A DNA stretch of 64,000 nt from Nannochloris sp. 'desiccata' (Eukaryota > Chlorophyta > Trebouxiophyceae > Chlorellales > Chlorellaceae), in contig JAGTXX020000011.1 in NCBI GenBank assembly GCA_019044685.2, forward strand, positions 2,108,001 to 2,172,000, written 5' to 3'. The translations under genes and the position numbers were made by a program. Shown piece by piece: positions 53,803 through 64,000 of the stretch; the stretch's first letter is position 1, and every line of letters starts with the position of its first letter. A model generated the notes under the pieces. That model ran no database searches. It was not told where the DNA came from and worked only from the letters and a program-made list of their open reading frames with translations.

Positions 53803-55379
53803 ATGCCCACTTTAAAGCGAGAAGGCAAAAGGTCACGCTCAAAGGAGGCAAACGCTGAGGTAAAAATTTGAAATTTTATTGATATTTAGCTATCATTAGT
53901 ATTAATATCCGTCTTTAATACTTGAATTGACGAGGCTAAGGTTCCCTGTTTCTTATAGCTCTGCCTCCACTTTTCAAACATTCCCGGCCAGTGTGCCCCT
54001 TCGCACCCGCCCTCTGTTTTTTCCCTAAAAATCTCTATTTCCATTTGCAGAGCCAGCGCCGATTTAGGGAAAGAAGAAGGGAACAAGAGGAAGCAACAAC
54101 TCAGCTAATCAATTCTAGATTTGAGGAACTGGAGATAGCGCGGGAAGAACGTAGGAAACTTGACCTAGAGCACCAGATTTTACTCTGCCGGCTTTATGTA
54201 GGAGAAGCTATTTTCCAAGGGCAATGTCAGGCTGCCAATATTACACTGGCACCTCTAACAGAGCCACCACCACGAAGTCAAACAGCGGTATGCAGCATCA
54301 TGAAAGATCTAGCAGTACTTCTGGCCATTCCTCAGTTTCCAGGTCCTCTACCATCAGCACCTGCACCGCCTGCAGTGCCGCTTGCAACCGAGGAAGCACA
54401 GAACTTTGTAGGGGAAGCAGCAGAACTGGGAACAACGAGTGCTGATACACCACAATGCTCTAACGCTGATGCCAAGGAGACAATGTCTTCCAGTCCCGCT
54501 GCAGTTGCAGCTGCTGCTGCTGCTCCGAAAGCAGCAGCTATCGCTACAGGCTCTTCTGGCGTGGACACTGAGTGTATCTTACAAATTTGCCCATCTCTTT
54601 CACGTCCATTTCTTTTTTCTAGCATAGAGTACGCGCCTAATTTAGTCACGAGAACTGGTGCCACAAACACCGCTTATGCCTCCGACATTATAGCTGTAGT
54701 TCAATCCCTTCAAACTGCAGAGCACTTTTTACACCATCACAGCAATCTGATTGAAGCTCTTAATAAGCCATCAACGCCTGTCTTTAGTGCTGTTGATGGG
54801 AGCGGTAGTGGCAACCACACCAGGATCCCTCGACTCATTTCTTTGCACAGTGCAATGTCGGATTTACATTCTCTATATTGGCATACTGCCCAGCTGAAAC
54901 CAGAAGTTTCTGTGCATGCTGCGTACGCTAAACTACCTCATAATACCGAATTAGCGGTTGAAATTGCCTCCAAAATAGTGCTTGAATTCAGCTCTGAAGA
55001 GCTTGTCGAATTTAGAAAAGTATCTCGAGGCTACCAGAGAGAAATGAATAAAATATCTGTGAGCGTGGAAAGCTGGATGGAGCGGATACGAGCTTGTGTT
55101 GTCCCTGAAGAACCACTACCATTTGCACTAGCTGCTGCTGTGTCACTTGATCTGGTAAAGTGCGTTTCACAACTCAACGCGGCAGTGGCAGATGGGATCA
55201 AAGCTCGGCGAGAAATGCTACAGAATTTAAAATCTAGACTTACAGTAGACCATATAGCGCACATAAACTTATCTTCCTATCCCTATATGCCAGACCACGT
55301 TGCTGTATTTACTCTCCTGCAAGAGATTGCCCGGGAAATGCACACAAGCAACACTGCTGGCAACAATAATAATCAATAA
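53803..55379 (+). CDS. bZIP-like transcription factor
   Basis: Two exons, 53803-53859 and 54051-55379, phase-0 intron, 461 aa. The joined N-terminus has a basic region KREGKRSRSKEANAESQRRF followed by RERRREQEE and a coiled coil (INSRFEELEIAREERRKLDL, EHQILLCRLYVGEAIFQGQ). The Asn...(Ala/Ser)-Gln-Arg-Arg-Phe-Arg core resembles algal and fungal bZIPs, which read NR.AQRRFRER. The intron splits the DNA-binding motif exactly between NAE and SQRR. The leucine zipper is weak (heptads hold Leu, Ile and Phe), so dimerisation type is unclear. The C-terminal two thirds contain an Ala/Pro linker and an unrecognised mostly helical region (residues about 215-455) that is probably a folded domain. It is not a standard plant bZIP subgroup. 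Confidence 0.65.
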
Positions 55380-56169
55380 TTAAATTACATTCATCACCCT
55401 TCCTACCGCCAACCAAAACTTTTGTTGGGAGTCTACCTTTTTGTGGATGTCCTCTTTTGGGAGCGTGAAGTCGGTAGTTATACCATGCCTTTAAGCTCTA
55501 TATTAGTACGCAATAGTGTCGAATAAAAAAGGCAACGATTTGATTGTGGGCTTTATAAGCAGCTACTAGTACGAAATATACGACGGGGGGCGGGGGTCTG
55601 TCACTTCGTATATGAGACCATTCTTATGTATCCTTTTTTATATATTTATTTTTATTATGCTGACATTAGTCATTAAACTAAGTTTTTTAATCTGTTCGGG
55701 TTTTGTGGGTCGTTGGATGGATGGTTGCATGGATATTCAGGCGGTGGAAGTACATTTTAGAGGAATTACTCGGTACTGTACGCACGGCACGGTACGGGCC
55801 ATGAGATATATAAAAATATAACAGCACATAAACAACAACCGAACTTTGAAAACTTTATCGAATATGTATATCAACTTTGGCTTCGGCTTTTTCACTTCAA
55901 TACTTTCTTAAATGATGCTTGTTACTAACTACTATCAATCTTCAAGACTAGAGGGCCATGAAACTTTTTATGAAACGACAGTCCACCTCTCTAATTACAT
56001 GTCAAGCTTGTAACATTCAATTATAAGTAACAGACAGGGTACAAACAGACCACGCTCAAGAACAAAGAAACAACGCAAGTAAATCTAACAACTCATCTGA
56101 AATGAAGTAAAAATCATTTTTATGAAAACATCATCTTTATGAAAATGGCGCTGCAAAATATGCAATCAA
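55380..56169. other. Intergenic region, no gene seen
   Basis: 790 nt between converging genes (bZIP-like and a small minus-strand gene). A short plus-strand frame (55612-55821) is hydrophobic but has no family resemblance and is probably chance. A GGGGGGCGGGGG block sits near 55584-55595. Confidence 0.5.
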
Positions 56170-56691
56170 CTAGTCCATCACCACTGGGCCGGCACCACTC
56201 TCTTGCCGAGAATGCTCCACAAATACCTCCATTAACGCAGCCTGAACGTGTGATTCTATTTTTATTGCCATGCCCTTATCTCTAGAGTTTAATATCTCCC
56301 AATATTTATTTATTGCATCTTCTATAACTCGATCTTCAAGTTCCTCTCGTAGTTTTATCTGCCGCTGGGGGCCTTCTCTTTTTATTGCTTTGCTCTTCTT
56401 GACGAGTTCCTGGACATGTAGATTGTACTCAGGCTGCAGAAAGATCACATGGACATATAAAAATGCGGATGAAATGGTCAACTGATGAGGTAAAATGGGG
56501 AGAGAGCAAGAAAAAGTCTTGAGCGGAAGCGGTAAATTGCAGGGAAAGATGGTGATCCCACTTACATTGTCCTTTAATCTTAGCAGAGTTTCCTGTTGCA
56601 GTACTTCTAGTGATTTATCTGATCTTAATCGTTGTAATACCAGCTCTGCTTCCACTGCTTTCGGCAGCGGTAGAGCTGGATTGTCTGCCAT
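56170..56691 (-). CDS. Small helical protein (129 aa), possibly BOD1/SHG1-like
   Basis: Two exons, 56691-56566 and 56433-56170, phase-0 intron (GTAAGT donor, TCTGCAG acceptor). The product begins MADNPALPLPKAVEAELVLQ, then RLRSDKSLEVLQQETLLRLK and DNPEYNLHVQELVKKSKAIK, ending IESHVQAALMEVFVEHSRQE. The pattern of a hydrophobic helix, 'L+.....L..L..E.L..L...P.Y' and a following helix is like the SHG1/BOD1 domain found in COMPASS-associated and chromosome-biorientation proteins. The resemblance is weak and I would not rely on it. No transmembrane segment or signal. It is divergent from the DCAF8-like gene across 260 nt, probably sharing a promoter region. Confidence 0.6.
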   Translation of the reverse strand: MADNPALPLPKAVEAELVLQRLRSDKSLEVLQQETLLRLKDNVSGITIFPCNLPLPLKTFSCSLPILPHQLTISSAFLYVHVIFLQPEYNLHVQELVKKSKAIKREGPQRQIKLREELEDRVIEDAINKYWEILNSRDKGMAIKIESHVQAALMEVFVEHSRQESGAGPVVMD

Positions 56692-56951
56692 TCGAATTCA
56701 AATCAAACCAAAAAGATAGGGTAAATAAGGCCCGATTAGGCTCCCTCTGATGAATCCAACGGTGCTGCTCGACCTCGCAATGAAATAGCCAATGCCTCTA
56801 AGAGTCCGTCAGTCCCATAATTAGGCCAGGAAATTTGGGCGCTCAGCGGCTGGGCACTGCGACAGCTCGGCCAAATAGCAGCAAAAATGAAGGGTTTGTG
56901 CCCAATTCACTGCATAAGTTTTAAATGCATGAAAAAAACTAATTCATTGAA

Positions 56952-59311
56952 ATGCATATAGACGGGGAAGGGTGTCCTGGGGCCGTTTTCCCGAGTACAG
57001 TGCCTCGAATTCAATTGCTTCGTGAGGTTCAGCAATCGCACCCATTCTCCCCAGTTCAACGCGCTATTAGCTCAAACCCATCATTCATCCAACGTATTGA
57101 ACTACAACGAAAACTAGAAGGCCATAATGGCTGCGTGAATGCTTGTGCTTTTACTCCCGACGGGCAGCATTTGCTTTCTGGTTCCGACGACAAGCAGATC
57201 AAAATATGGAACTGGCAGCAAGGCAAAGAGCTCTTCTCCTGGGATAGTGGCCATTGGGCAAATGTCTTCCAAGCCAAAGCTATAACAGATACTGTACATC
57301 CAAACTCTCAGAATTCTTCTCCCTCCCCGACTGCGGACTTGACTGTCGTCTCGTCCGCCGCCGATGGCCAAATTCGAATAGCTCACATTTTTGAAGGTCG
57401 CGTAGCCCACCGCCGTGTAGGGAGCCATGATGGGCGTGCACACAAACTAGCCTTGCTCCCAGAGAACCCATCTAGAACGTTTCTTTCTTGCGGGGAGGAT
57501 GGAAAAGTGATTCATTACGATCTTAGGCTACCAAAACCATCAACACCGTTGATGACTGTTTGCCATGCTTTTATGAAATCTAGGGCTCTAGAGCTATTTA
57601 GCGTGGCGTGTAACCCTATAAATTCCACAGAGTTTTGTATTGGAGGACAAGATGAAGTTATACGTGTGTTTGACCTTCGAAAAACCACCACCACCACCAC
57701 ATGCGCAACAGGAGGAGGAGCAACAGCAACGACAAACCCTCGTGCCTTGCCGCTTGCTTTTATTTCTCCCCACAGATTAGCCCACCCACAGACTCTCATC
57801 GATGCGCACGTGACAGCAGCTGTGTATAGCTGTAAAGGAGAGATATTAGCGAGTTATAATGACGAGAATATTTACTTGATTGCAGCTGGGATAGCATCCG
57901 GATTGAGAGGACAGAAGCAGGAAAATCAATTTATTGGCGGTGCTGGCGGTGTAGTGCAGTTCGATCCTTCCGCTCCTTCTTCTTCAACTCTCCATGGAAC
58001 TAGAGGTACTATTAGATCATCAGTAGGGCGCAGGAGAAGTAATCCTCGTGAATCAAACCCTCCTTTCAGCGGCGGTAGGGCCCGTGGTGGTAGAGCTCAG
58101 AGAAGAACTGGCCGTGGTCGTGACGGTGCTCGAGGTGACAACCGCCGCCAACAACAAGATGAGCAACGAGTCCACCAACGGCACCACGCCGAAGCTGACT
58201 CAAGATGGCGTAGAGATCAGAGAGCAGCAACAAGACAAAGTCACAGAGCTGTCGAGCTGGATACTACGCTACGAATGCGCTATTTCAGTTATCTTGGGAG
58301 GGACGGTGATACGTATGAAGGTGAAGGAAACAGCAAGGCTGCTACCATACATGGCCAAAATAAAGCCGATGAAGACCTTTTAGACACGCCGGACTCATTC
58401 TTAGCGAGACTTTATGCTGTTCAGGGACGAGGCAATCGTGTACGAGATGAAGGCAATGTGGATTTGGACAGTAGCAGCAGTGATGAGGAGGGCGGCGGTG
58501 GTGGTGACGATGATGTGTTTAGTGACATGTCTGGTGAATCGCTAGATAGTGATAGTATTAGAGACTTTATTATGCGGCTCGCTGAAGACATTAGTGAAGG
58601 AGAAGGAGAAGGACGGTCAGATTCAGATTCTGAAGAAGAACAAGAAGAAAGCGACGAGGAAGACGACAAGGAGGAAAGTGAAGATGAAGATGAAGTTGAT
58701 GGAGAAGGCACTACTGGGAGGAATAGTCAAGATGTATTAGCATCTCGTTGGCCATTGCCTCGATTAGCTCATTGGAACAATGCAGACGGATCTTCACAAC
58801 TTTTAAATAATCTAGAAGCAGTTTCCGTTGATCGTCAAGGAGGCGTATTGCAATTGTATCAAGGTATTTTTTTATTTTCAAGATTTTTTTCCCGACAAGT
58901 TTTTTTTTCCTTGCTCGTTTTCCAAGTCATTATTAATTGTATTCCCTTTTGTTCTATCTTTATACAGGCCATCGTAATCAGCAGACTATTAAAGGCGTCT
59001 CTTTCTTCGGTCTTAACGACGAATGGGTCATTAGTGGCTCAGATTGTGGCTACATTTATTTCTGGTCGGCAAAAACGGGTCAGGCGATCGCTTGCTTGCA
59101 TGGCGATACACACGTTGTCAACTGCATAGAACGACATCCACAAGATATATTCACTTTAGTCACATCTGGGATTGACGACGATGTGAAAATTTGGGGTTGT
59201 AGCGCGGTAGAAAGGGTGGATGGCGTGTCGGTAAAAGATAAAAAACGGATGGAGAGAAATATAAATCAAAGGAGAATGTTGAGGCAATCGTTTGAAGGAT
59301 TGTTAGCGTAA
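56952..59311 (+). CDS. DCAF8-like WD40 protein (CUL4-DDB1 substrate receptor candidate)
   Basis: Two exons, 56952-58863 and 58968-59311, intron phase 1, about 751 aa. The N-terminal half of the propeller is typical of DCAF8/WDR42: IQRIELQRKLEGHNGCVNAC, SGSDDKQIKIWNWQQGKELF, GHWANVFQAK, SAADGQIRIAHI, GSHDGRAHKLALLPENPSR and SCGEDGKVIHYDLR, then FCIGGQDEVIRVFDLRKT and the HVTAAVYSCKGEILASYNDE block. Two low-complexity insertions follow: an RG-rich stretch (GGRARGGRAQRRTGRGRDGA) and an acidic Asp/Glu/Ser-rich stretch (residues about 495-590). The last exon closes the propeller (KGVSFFGLNDEWVISGSDCG, YIYFWSAKTGQAIACLHGD, HPQDIFTLVTSGIDDDVKIW). Related proteins recruit substrates to CUL4-DDB1; that role here is inferred. 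TGTAA lies at 59564-59568. Confidence 0.85.
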
Positions 59312-60107
59312 TGGGGTATACTGAGATCGAAAGCGAAAGCGAAAGCGAAGAAGAGGAGGACTAACGTTTGCAAGACACGAGAGAAGTGGCTCAAAGATGG
59401 CGTTTTCTCCTCGGCGGTGTGGGAATTTGTTTTTCACCTTTCTTCACTTTTGACTTTAGGAGGAAGGACAATCAGAGCAAACAAAGCTCTCGCCCCGTTA
59501 GTTACACTTAATATTGATTAGAAGAATGGGATTAAGGATAGACTATAAAGAATTAGCTGAAAATGTAAATAGAAGAAATTTTGGTCTTTAAAGGTGAAAA
59601 ATAATAAATTATAGTCATCAGCATTGTTTGTTTAGAACATAGGGAAGGTGGGGGTGGGAAATAAAACTCTGATCGGTATGATTGCACAAGATGCTCAGCT
59701 GGAAGCTGTCAAGCTACCTACAAGCTGGGCGTTTCAGTAAGCAACTCTTGCTCCGACTGCCCTTCCTTCTAAAGTTGGAAGAGAAGAAACTCTTCGAAAC
59801 TTTCTTTCAAGTTGAAGCCTTAACTGTTTTAGCTGGGAACACCAATTTCTCACAGTCCAATTGATTGTAAGTTCTTGGGATTGGAGTTCAAAAGCACATC
59901 TTGTCTCTCATGAGCATATACAGCGCCAATTATTGATTTAATTATTACTGGACAATTGACAATTCCTGCATGGATTGCACTACATAAAAAATGGTCGCTC
60001 CCCCACGATCTTCAGGGTAACTGATCATCAATACAATCATAATAGAATCCATTTGTTGAGTTGTCTTTCAGTTGCTAATCCGTTGAAAATTTTCTTGCAG
60101 AGGATTG
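59312..60107. other. Intergenic region, no clear gene
   Basis: 796 nt: the DCAF8-like 3' UTR (with TGTAA at 59564), then sequence before the sulfotransferase start. A pyrimidine-rich TTTCTTGCAG at 60091-60100 just before the ATG could be the acceptor of a 5' UTR intron. No RNA gene was recognised. Confidence 0.5.
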
Positions 60108-62194
60108 ATGCCAAAATGGCTAGCACCAACAGCTATTCTCGTCATCGCCGTAATGCTGGTCGTAGGAACTCAAATGAGAAGTCTACCTCGTGGTGCTGCT
60201 ATAGTCTCAGCCCCAAAAGAGAGACAGTTGCAAGCTAGGTAGGCACTGATTACTCAGATTCCCCTCCAACTGACAGTGACGTTCACCCTCAAGTTTTCAA
60301 CAAACTTAATTTTCATTTTATTTTTCTAAATTATAGGGATATTGGCCGTGTAGAGAGTTCTTTAGCAGATTCACCATCCACAAGTGACGCAAAAGGAGAT
60401 GAAGAGCCTGCATTAGTTGTAGAGAAGTCACCCACTCCCACACCCAGCGGCGGTGGTGGCGGTGGTGGCTCCGCCCCGGTAGCTAAAAATGAAATTGAAC
60501 CTGACAACGATGGCGAAGAGAATGAAGAAGAAGGCGACGATGATTATAGCGAGGAGGATTACGATTACGAAGAAGAAAATAAGGAGAATAAAGACGCAAA
60601 AAAAGAAACACCAGCTGCCGAAGAAGAAGAACAAGAAGGCGACGAGCCAACGACATCCCCTCTTTCTTCTCCTACTGAGACAACACAACCAAGTTCACCA
60701 GCGTTATCATCAGAAGCGATAATAGTGGACACGTCCCGTCGTTTCCCACCTGATATGCCATTTATCCAGGCTATTGCCACATGTGATACCTTCGAGTGTG
60801 TTAGAGACGCTCATAGACAACCTCGAAAAGGGGCTCGATTTAATTTTCCTCATTTTATGATCATTGGATGGCAGAAATCTGCTACAACAAGTCTTTATGT
60901 GTGAGATATTCAAAGATCTATCTGTCTAGATAATTATATTTGACAATTTATCTAGAAAATTTGAATTTTGCTAACTTTTGTTTTTCGTTTCTCTCACCCC
61001 GTCGGGATTGGATTTTTTTTTTTTCTTCTTTACAGGCATTTGGTCCGTCACAAGTATATTTCACGTTCTGCCGTAAAAGAACCCGAGTTCTTTAGTAAAG
61101 ATTGCAGATTCCGTGTTGAAAGATGCACTCCTGAAGATACGGTACGTCTCGTTTTTGAACCCAAACGATGTCATCCATCGTTAAGAAATATAGTTGTTGC
61201 TGCCGTCCGTCCTCATCGCTTTCCCTTTCATTCTTTCTTTTCTTGTGAAAAACAGAAAAATTACATTCATAATACTCTAAATTACACTCATTATGTCGAT
61301 AATGGAGGTAATATTGCAACATTTGAAGCGTCTACGCATTACGTTAGGGTAAGTATAAAACAGCAGTCAATCTCCTCTTTGCCTGTATGATATATTTATT
61401 TTTCTTCATTTTCCATTCTCCAGCCCCCCTAGTGGTCAACCACTTTCTACAAATCCTCATTTTGCTACATTCCTCTGCTTTCCTTACTTCATTCCCTTTT
61501 AATATAAATTCAAGTCTAGCAACCATAACTCATTTTATCTTTTTCTTTTCCTTTCTTTATTTTCTTTCTTCCTAATCAACAGGGTCATGATCACTTACCT
61601 CAGGGCATATACGATATCTTTCCCTGGGTGAAGATAATAATCATGATGCGTGAACCTATTAGTAGAGCCATGTCAATGCTAATCCATAACCAAGAAGTGA
61701 GTCAGACTGGATGCTTAATGCATAAATCCATGGCTGAATGCTTGCTAACAAATTCTCAAATTAGTGGAGATAAGGAGTTTCCTCGCTCTACAAACTACAC
61801 CCGAGCGCTTACTGCATGGCTTGATAACTTCCCTGCTGGACAGATTCAGGTACTTCAATATGAGGAGATCGTTTCTGCCCCTGAAACCAGCGAAAAATAT
61901 CTCAGACAAGTGAAAAAATTCATTGGCGTCAACCCAGACCTGCCAAAAGACCCCTCCTTACCGAGAAATAATATGAGGAAAGATCACATAGCTACAGAAG
62001 GATGGCAGATGAGTAGGGATGAGTATACGAAACTTGTCAATTTGGTCAAACCAGATGCTCGAAGTGTGGCTAATATAGTAGCTAATAATGGCTTTGGGGA
62101 TCACGATCGGTGGCTCGGTTTTTGGGAAGACGTGTGGCAAAAAAATTTTGATACGTGTGACGAAAATGATAAATGCACCATCTCAGTTTCGTAA
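60108..62194 (+). CDS. Golgi-type membrane sulfotransferase (heparan/chondroitin ST family fold)
   Basis: Transfers sulfate from PAPS, probably to a glycan in the Golgi. Five exons, 60108-60238, 60337-60900, 61036-61141, 61256-61348 and 61583-62194, about 501 aa. Type II topology: short cytosolic N-terminus, signal anchor at residues 4-22 (WLAPTAILVIAVMLVVGTQ), then a long acidic, Gly/Ser/Pro-rich stem (residues about 50-195). The catalytic domain holds the 5'-phosphosulfate loop FMIIGWQKSATTSLYV, KEPEFFSKDCRF, and the 3'-phosphate site IIIMMREPISRAMSMLIHNQ. LDNFPAGQIQVLQYEEIV follows and is typical of the Sulfotransfer_1 fold. The end, PRNNMRKDHIATEGWQMSRD and DRWLGFWEDVWQKNF, is less conserved. 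The acceptor cannot be predicted from sequence. Confidence 0.85.
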
Positions 62195-62779
62195 TAATTA
62201 TGTTTTTATGTTGAAATGTTTATTGTTGCTCAAATAAGTAATTACAGTACTAATAAATCGTGATTTCACAAGTAAGTTACATAAGAAAGGCGGTGGAGGA
62301 GGCGGTGGGGTTGGCAGCTTTACTTCTTCAAAAGAGCTCAGGGATATCGGTCGTATATGTACGCTTTTAAGGCTATTGTCTGCATGTTAGCATCTCTATC
62401 TCTGCATTCCAACAGAGGTGCAGATGCACATGTGGCTTGCCCAACGTTGTGGAAAGGAACCTTTTCACTGTTGAAGAAATAAAATTTTTGGGAGATATTC
62501 CGAGCGCATTTCTGACACATTTCTGATAATGAAAAATTAATTGAAATTCATACATCGTGTAGCCTTGGCCTGTTCAGGCGAGCTGTTCTTTTCTGGCGGC
62601 GTAGATTAATCCAATTGGCAGCTACTCGATTGGGACAGCTTCTTTTCCAGGCTTTAAGCTGCCAAACGAGAGCCATTATGCGCTATATGCTTTGATACCG
62701 ACCCCTAAATATCATTGAACGCTTCCAAAAGCGTCATTGCCACCCAAGCTTTTAATAGGCAATTCAAATATCTTGAGAA
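62195..62779. other. Intergenic region, no gene seen
   Basis: 585 nt between two plus-strand genes: sulfotransferase 3' UTR and S6K-type kinase promoter. Short minus-strand frames at 62338-62555 show no family resemblance. Confidence 0.5.
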
Positions 62780-64000
62780 ATGCCTCTCAACGTCAACGCC
62801 TCAGAATGGCAACCCGCCGGGGCGCTTACCAAACACCTAGCAAAAATCAAGCTAACACGTGGGGTCGCTGAGAAATTCCACGCAGAGTCTCACGACCGCT
62901 CAGGAGATAATACAAGAAGTAAAGGTTGGGCCGGGGCGTCGTCTGACAATCAAGAGCCTCAGTCTCCTACACCTAGCTGCTCTAGCGATATCGAGAATGC
63001 TATTGAAGATGAATTACAGTTTGAAGAGATGTTTGACAGAGTGAATAGTGGCCACAACAGCGCACACTCCACACCTAGAGCTTCGGTAAGATAAAATATA
63101 TTTTACATACGTTACTGTTATTCACAATGTTAACACTAACACTATATACATCATTGTATATATCATTAACAAATATATTTATAGATTAATTGAATCCATA
63201 CGTCTCACCGATTTTCCGTTCCTTTTTTTAATGGAACTTTACAGCTTGTTGGTCCTTCTCCCATGCCATCTCCAGCAGCGTCACCTCAAACTCGCTGCCC
63301 ACTGTTGGCTGTCACAGAAGGCATCGGCTCATTACCGTCTTCTAGTGGCGGTGGTGGCGCCTTCTCTGGGCCTAATAGCTTGCGCAATGGCACTCTCCCT
63401 GCAGTAGCCACTGCACATATACCTTTGGAAGTACCACTTGAACCTATAGAAGAGATGCCTACTGTAATTACCCACGTTGAAACCGAAGCCAGTGCTGCAG
63501 CTGCTTCTGCTGCCGGGGGTCACCGCCGTCTCGGGCCGAACGACTTTGATTTACTCCGCGTCGTTGGGCAAGGCGCATTCGGCAAGGTTTTTCAAGTTAG
63601 AAAACGTGCTACTGGGGAAGTTTTCGCAATGAAAGTAATGCGGAAAGATAGAATTTTAGAAAGACGCCACGGCGAGTATGTCCGTGCAGAACGGGATGCT
63701 TTAACCGCTGTAGTACACCCTTACATCGTCACATTACGTTACTCCTTCCAAACAACTACAAAATTATACCTGGTGTTAGATTTCATTAATGGTGGCCACT
63801 TATTTTTCCAGTTATATCGAGCGGGCACTTTTGATGAAAATTTAGCTAAACTCTACACCGCAGAATTGGTCCTTGCAATCACGCATTTACATTCTTTGGG
63901 TTTCGTCCACAGAGACTTGAAGCCGGAGAATGTTCTGTTAGATTCTCAGGGTCACATTCGGGTTACGGACTTTGGTTTAGCCAAGGGGAACATGAGCGAC
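62780..64000 (+). CDS. S6K-type AGC protein kinase (3' partial)
   Basis: Ribosomal-protein-S6-kinase-like AGC kinase, normally downstream of TOR and PDK1. Two exons seen, 62780-63085 and 63245 to the window edge, phase-0 intron; 354 residues are visible. The N-terminal 245 residues are Ser/Pro/Gly-rich with an acidic block ([19 protein letters not shown]). The kinase domain starts at [20 protein letters not shown] and continues [80 protein letters not shown] and [12 protein letters not shown], where the window ends. [21 protein letters not shown] and TDFGLAK are the S6K signatures and separate it from PKA, AKT and SGK. The activation loop, turn motif and hydrophobic motif lie outside the window. 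Confidence 0.92.

Noticed and set aside
55612..55821. Short hydrophobic plus-strand frame as a small membrane protein gene
   Set aside because: A+T-rich Ile/Phe composition expected by chance in this sequence, no splice context, no similarity.

Overview
This is a gene-dense stretch of a eukaryotic nuclear genome, most probably from a green alga. About 28 protein-coding genes lie on both strands. Many have one to four introns of about 90-240 nt with ordinary GT-AG ends; one intron is GC-AG. Several products carry N-terminal extensions that look like mitochondrial or plastid targeting peptides. Two observations point to Viridiplantae, and probably Chlorophyta: (i) a thylakoid-lumen cytochrome c with the two-cysteine loop insertion of cytochrome c6A, a form known from plants and green algae; (ii) TGTAA, the green-algal polyadenylation signal, lies within about 100 nt downstream of many stop codons. 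A plastid-type dihydrolipoamide dehydrogenase, a starch-debranching isoamylase and a TDY-type MAP kinase fit the same picture. I cannot name the species.

Layout. 1-4353: a class XI-like myosin, cut by the left edge. 4636-6072(-): mitochondrial pyruvate dehydrogenase E1 beta. 6358-7586: HIRIP3-like histone chaperone. 8082-10497: organellar NFACT/RqcH-type protein. 10922-12821(-): plastid dihydrolipoamide dehydrogenase. 13152-13485: small unknown protein. 13690-14934(-): TIM50. 15225-16289: RsmI rRNA methyltransferase. 16471-18501: EGF-repeat membrane protein. 18542-19596(-): phosducin-like protein. 19890-21634(-): splicing factor SMU1. 21881-24171(-): AT-hook protein. 24662-25738: PL14-like polysaccharide lyase. 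25948-28255(-): half ABC transporter. 28495-29916(-): KRR1. 30350-36634: giant TPR/NUA-like nuclear-basket nucleoporin.

36842-37702(-): mitochondrial ribosome recycling factor. 37869-40431: prolyl oligopeptidase. 40703-42920(-): peroxisomal acyl-CoA oxidase ending in SKL. 43276-44792: MAPK15-like kinase. 45017-45540(-): tubulin cofactor A. 46045-47228(-): divergent PPP-family phosphatase. 47507-48109(-): cytochrome c6A. 48527-51609(-): isoamylase. 51940-53077: fructosamine-3-kinase. 53803-55379: bZIP-like factor. 56170-56691(-): small unknown protein. 56952-59311: DCAF8-like WD40 protein. 60108-62194: membrane-anchored sulfotransferase. 62780-64000: S6K-type AGC kinase, cut by the right edge.

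These are mostly housekeeping genes and do not form an operon-like pathway. Loose themes are organelle translation (NFACT, RsmI, RRF), the two organellar pyruvate dehydrogenase systems (E1 beta and plastid E3), tubulin folding (TBCA, phosducin-like) and extracellular glycans (PL14 lyase, sulfotransferase, EGF protein). I found no RNA genes, transposons or CRISPR arrays. Exon boundaries were derived by hand from splice-site consensus, frame continuity and protein-family similarity; none has transcript support. No clearly new multi-gene system is visible. The most noteworthy items are the cytochrome c6A, the organellar RqcH-type protein, the divergent phosphatase, the GC-AG intron and the competing N-termini of the ABC transporter.
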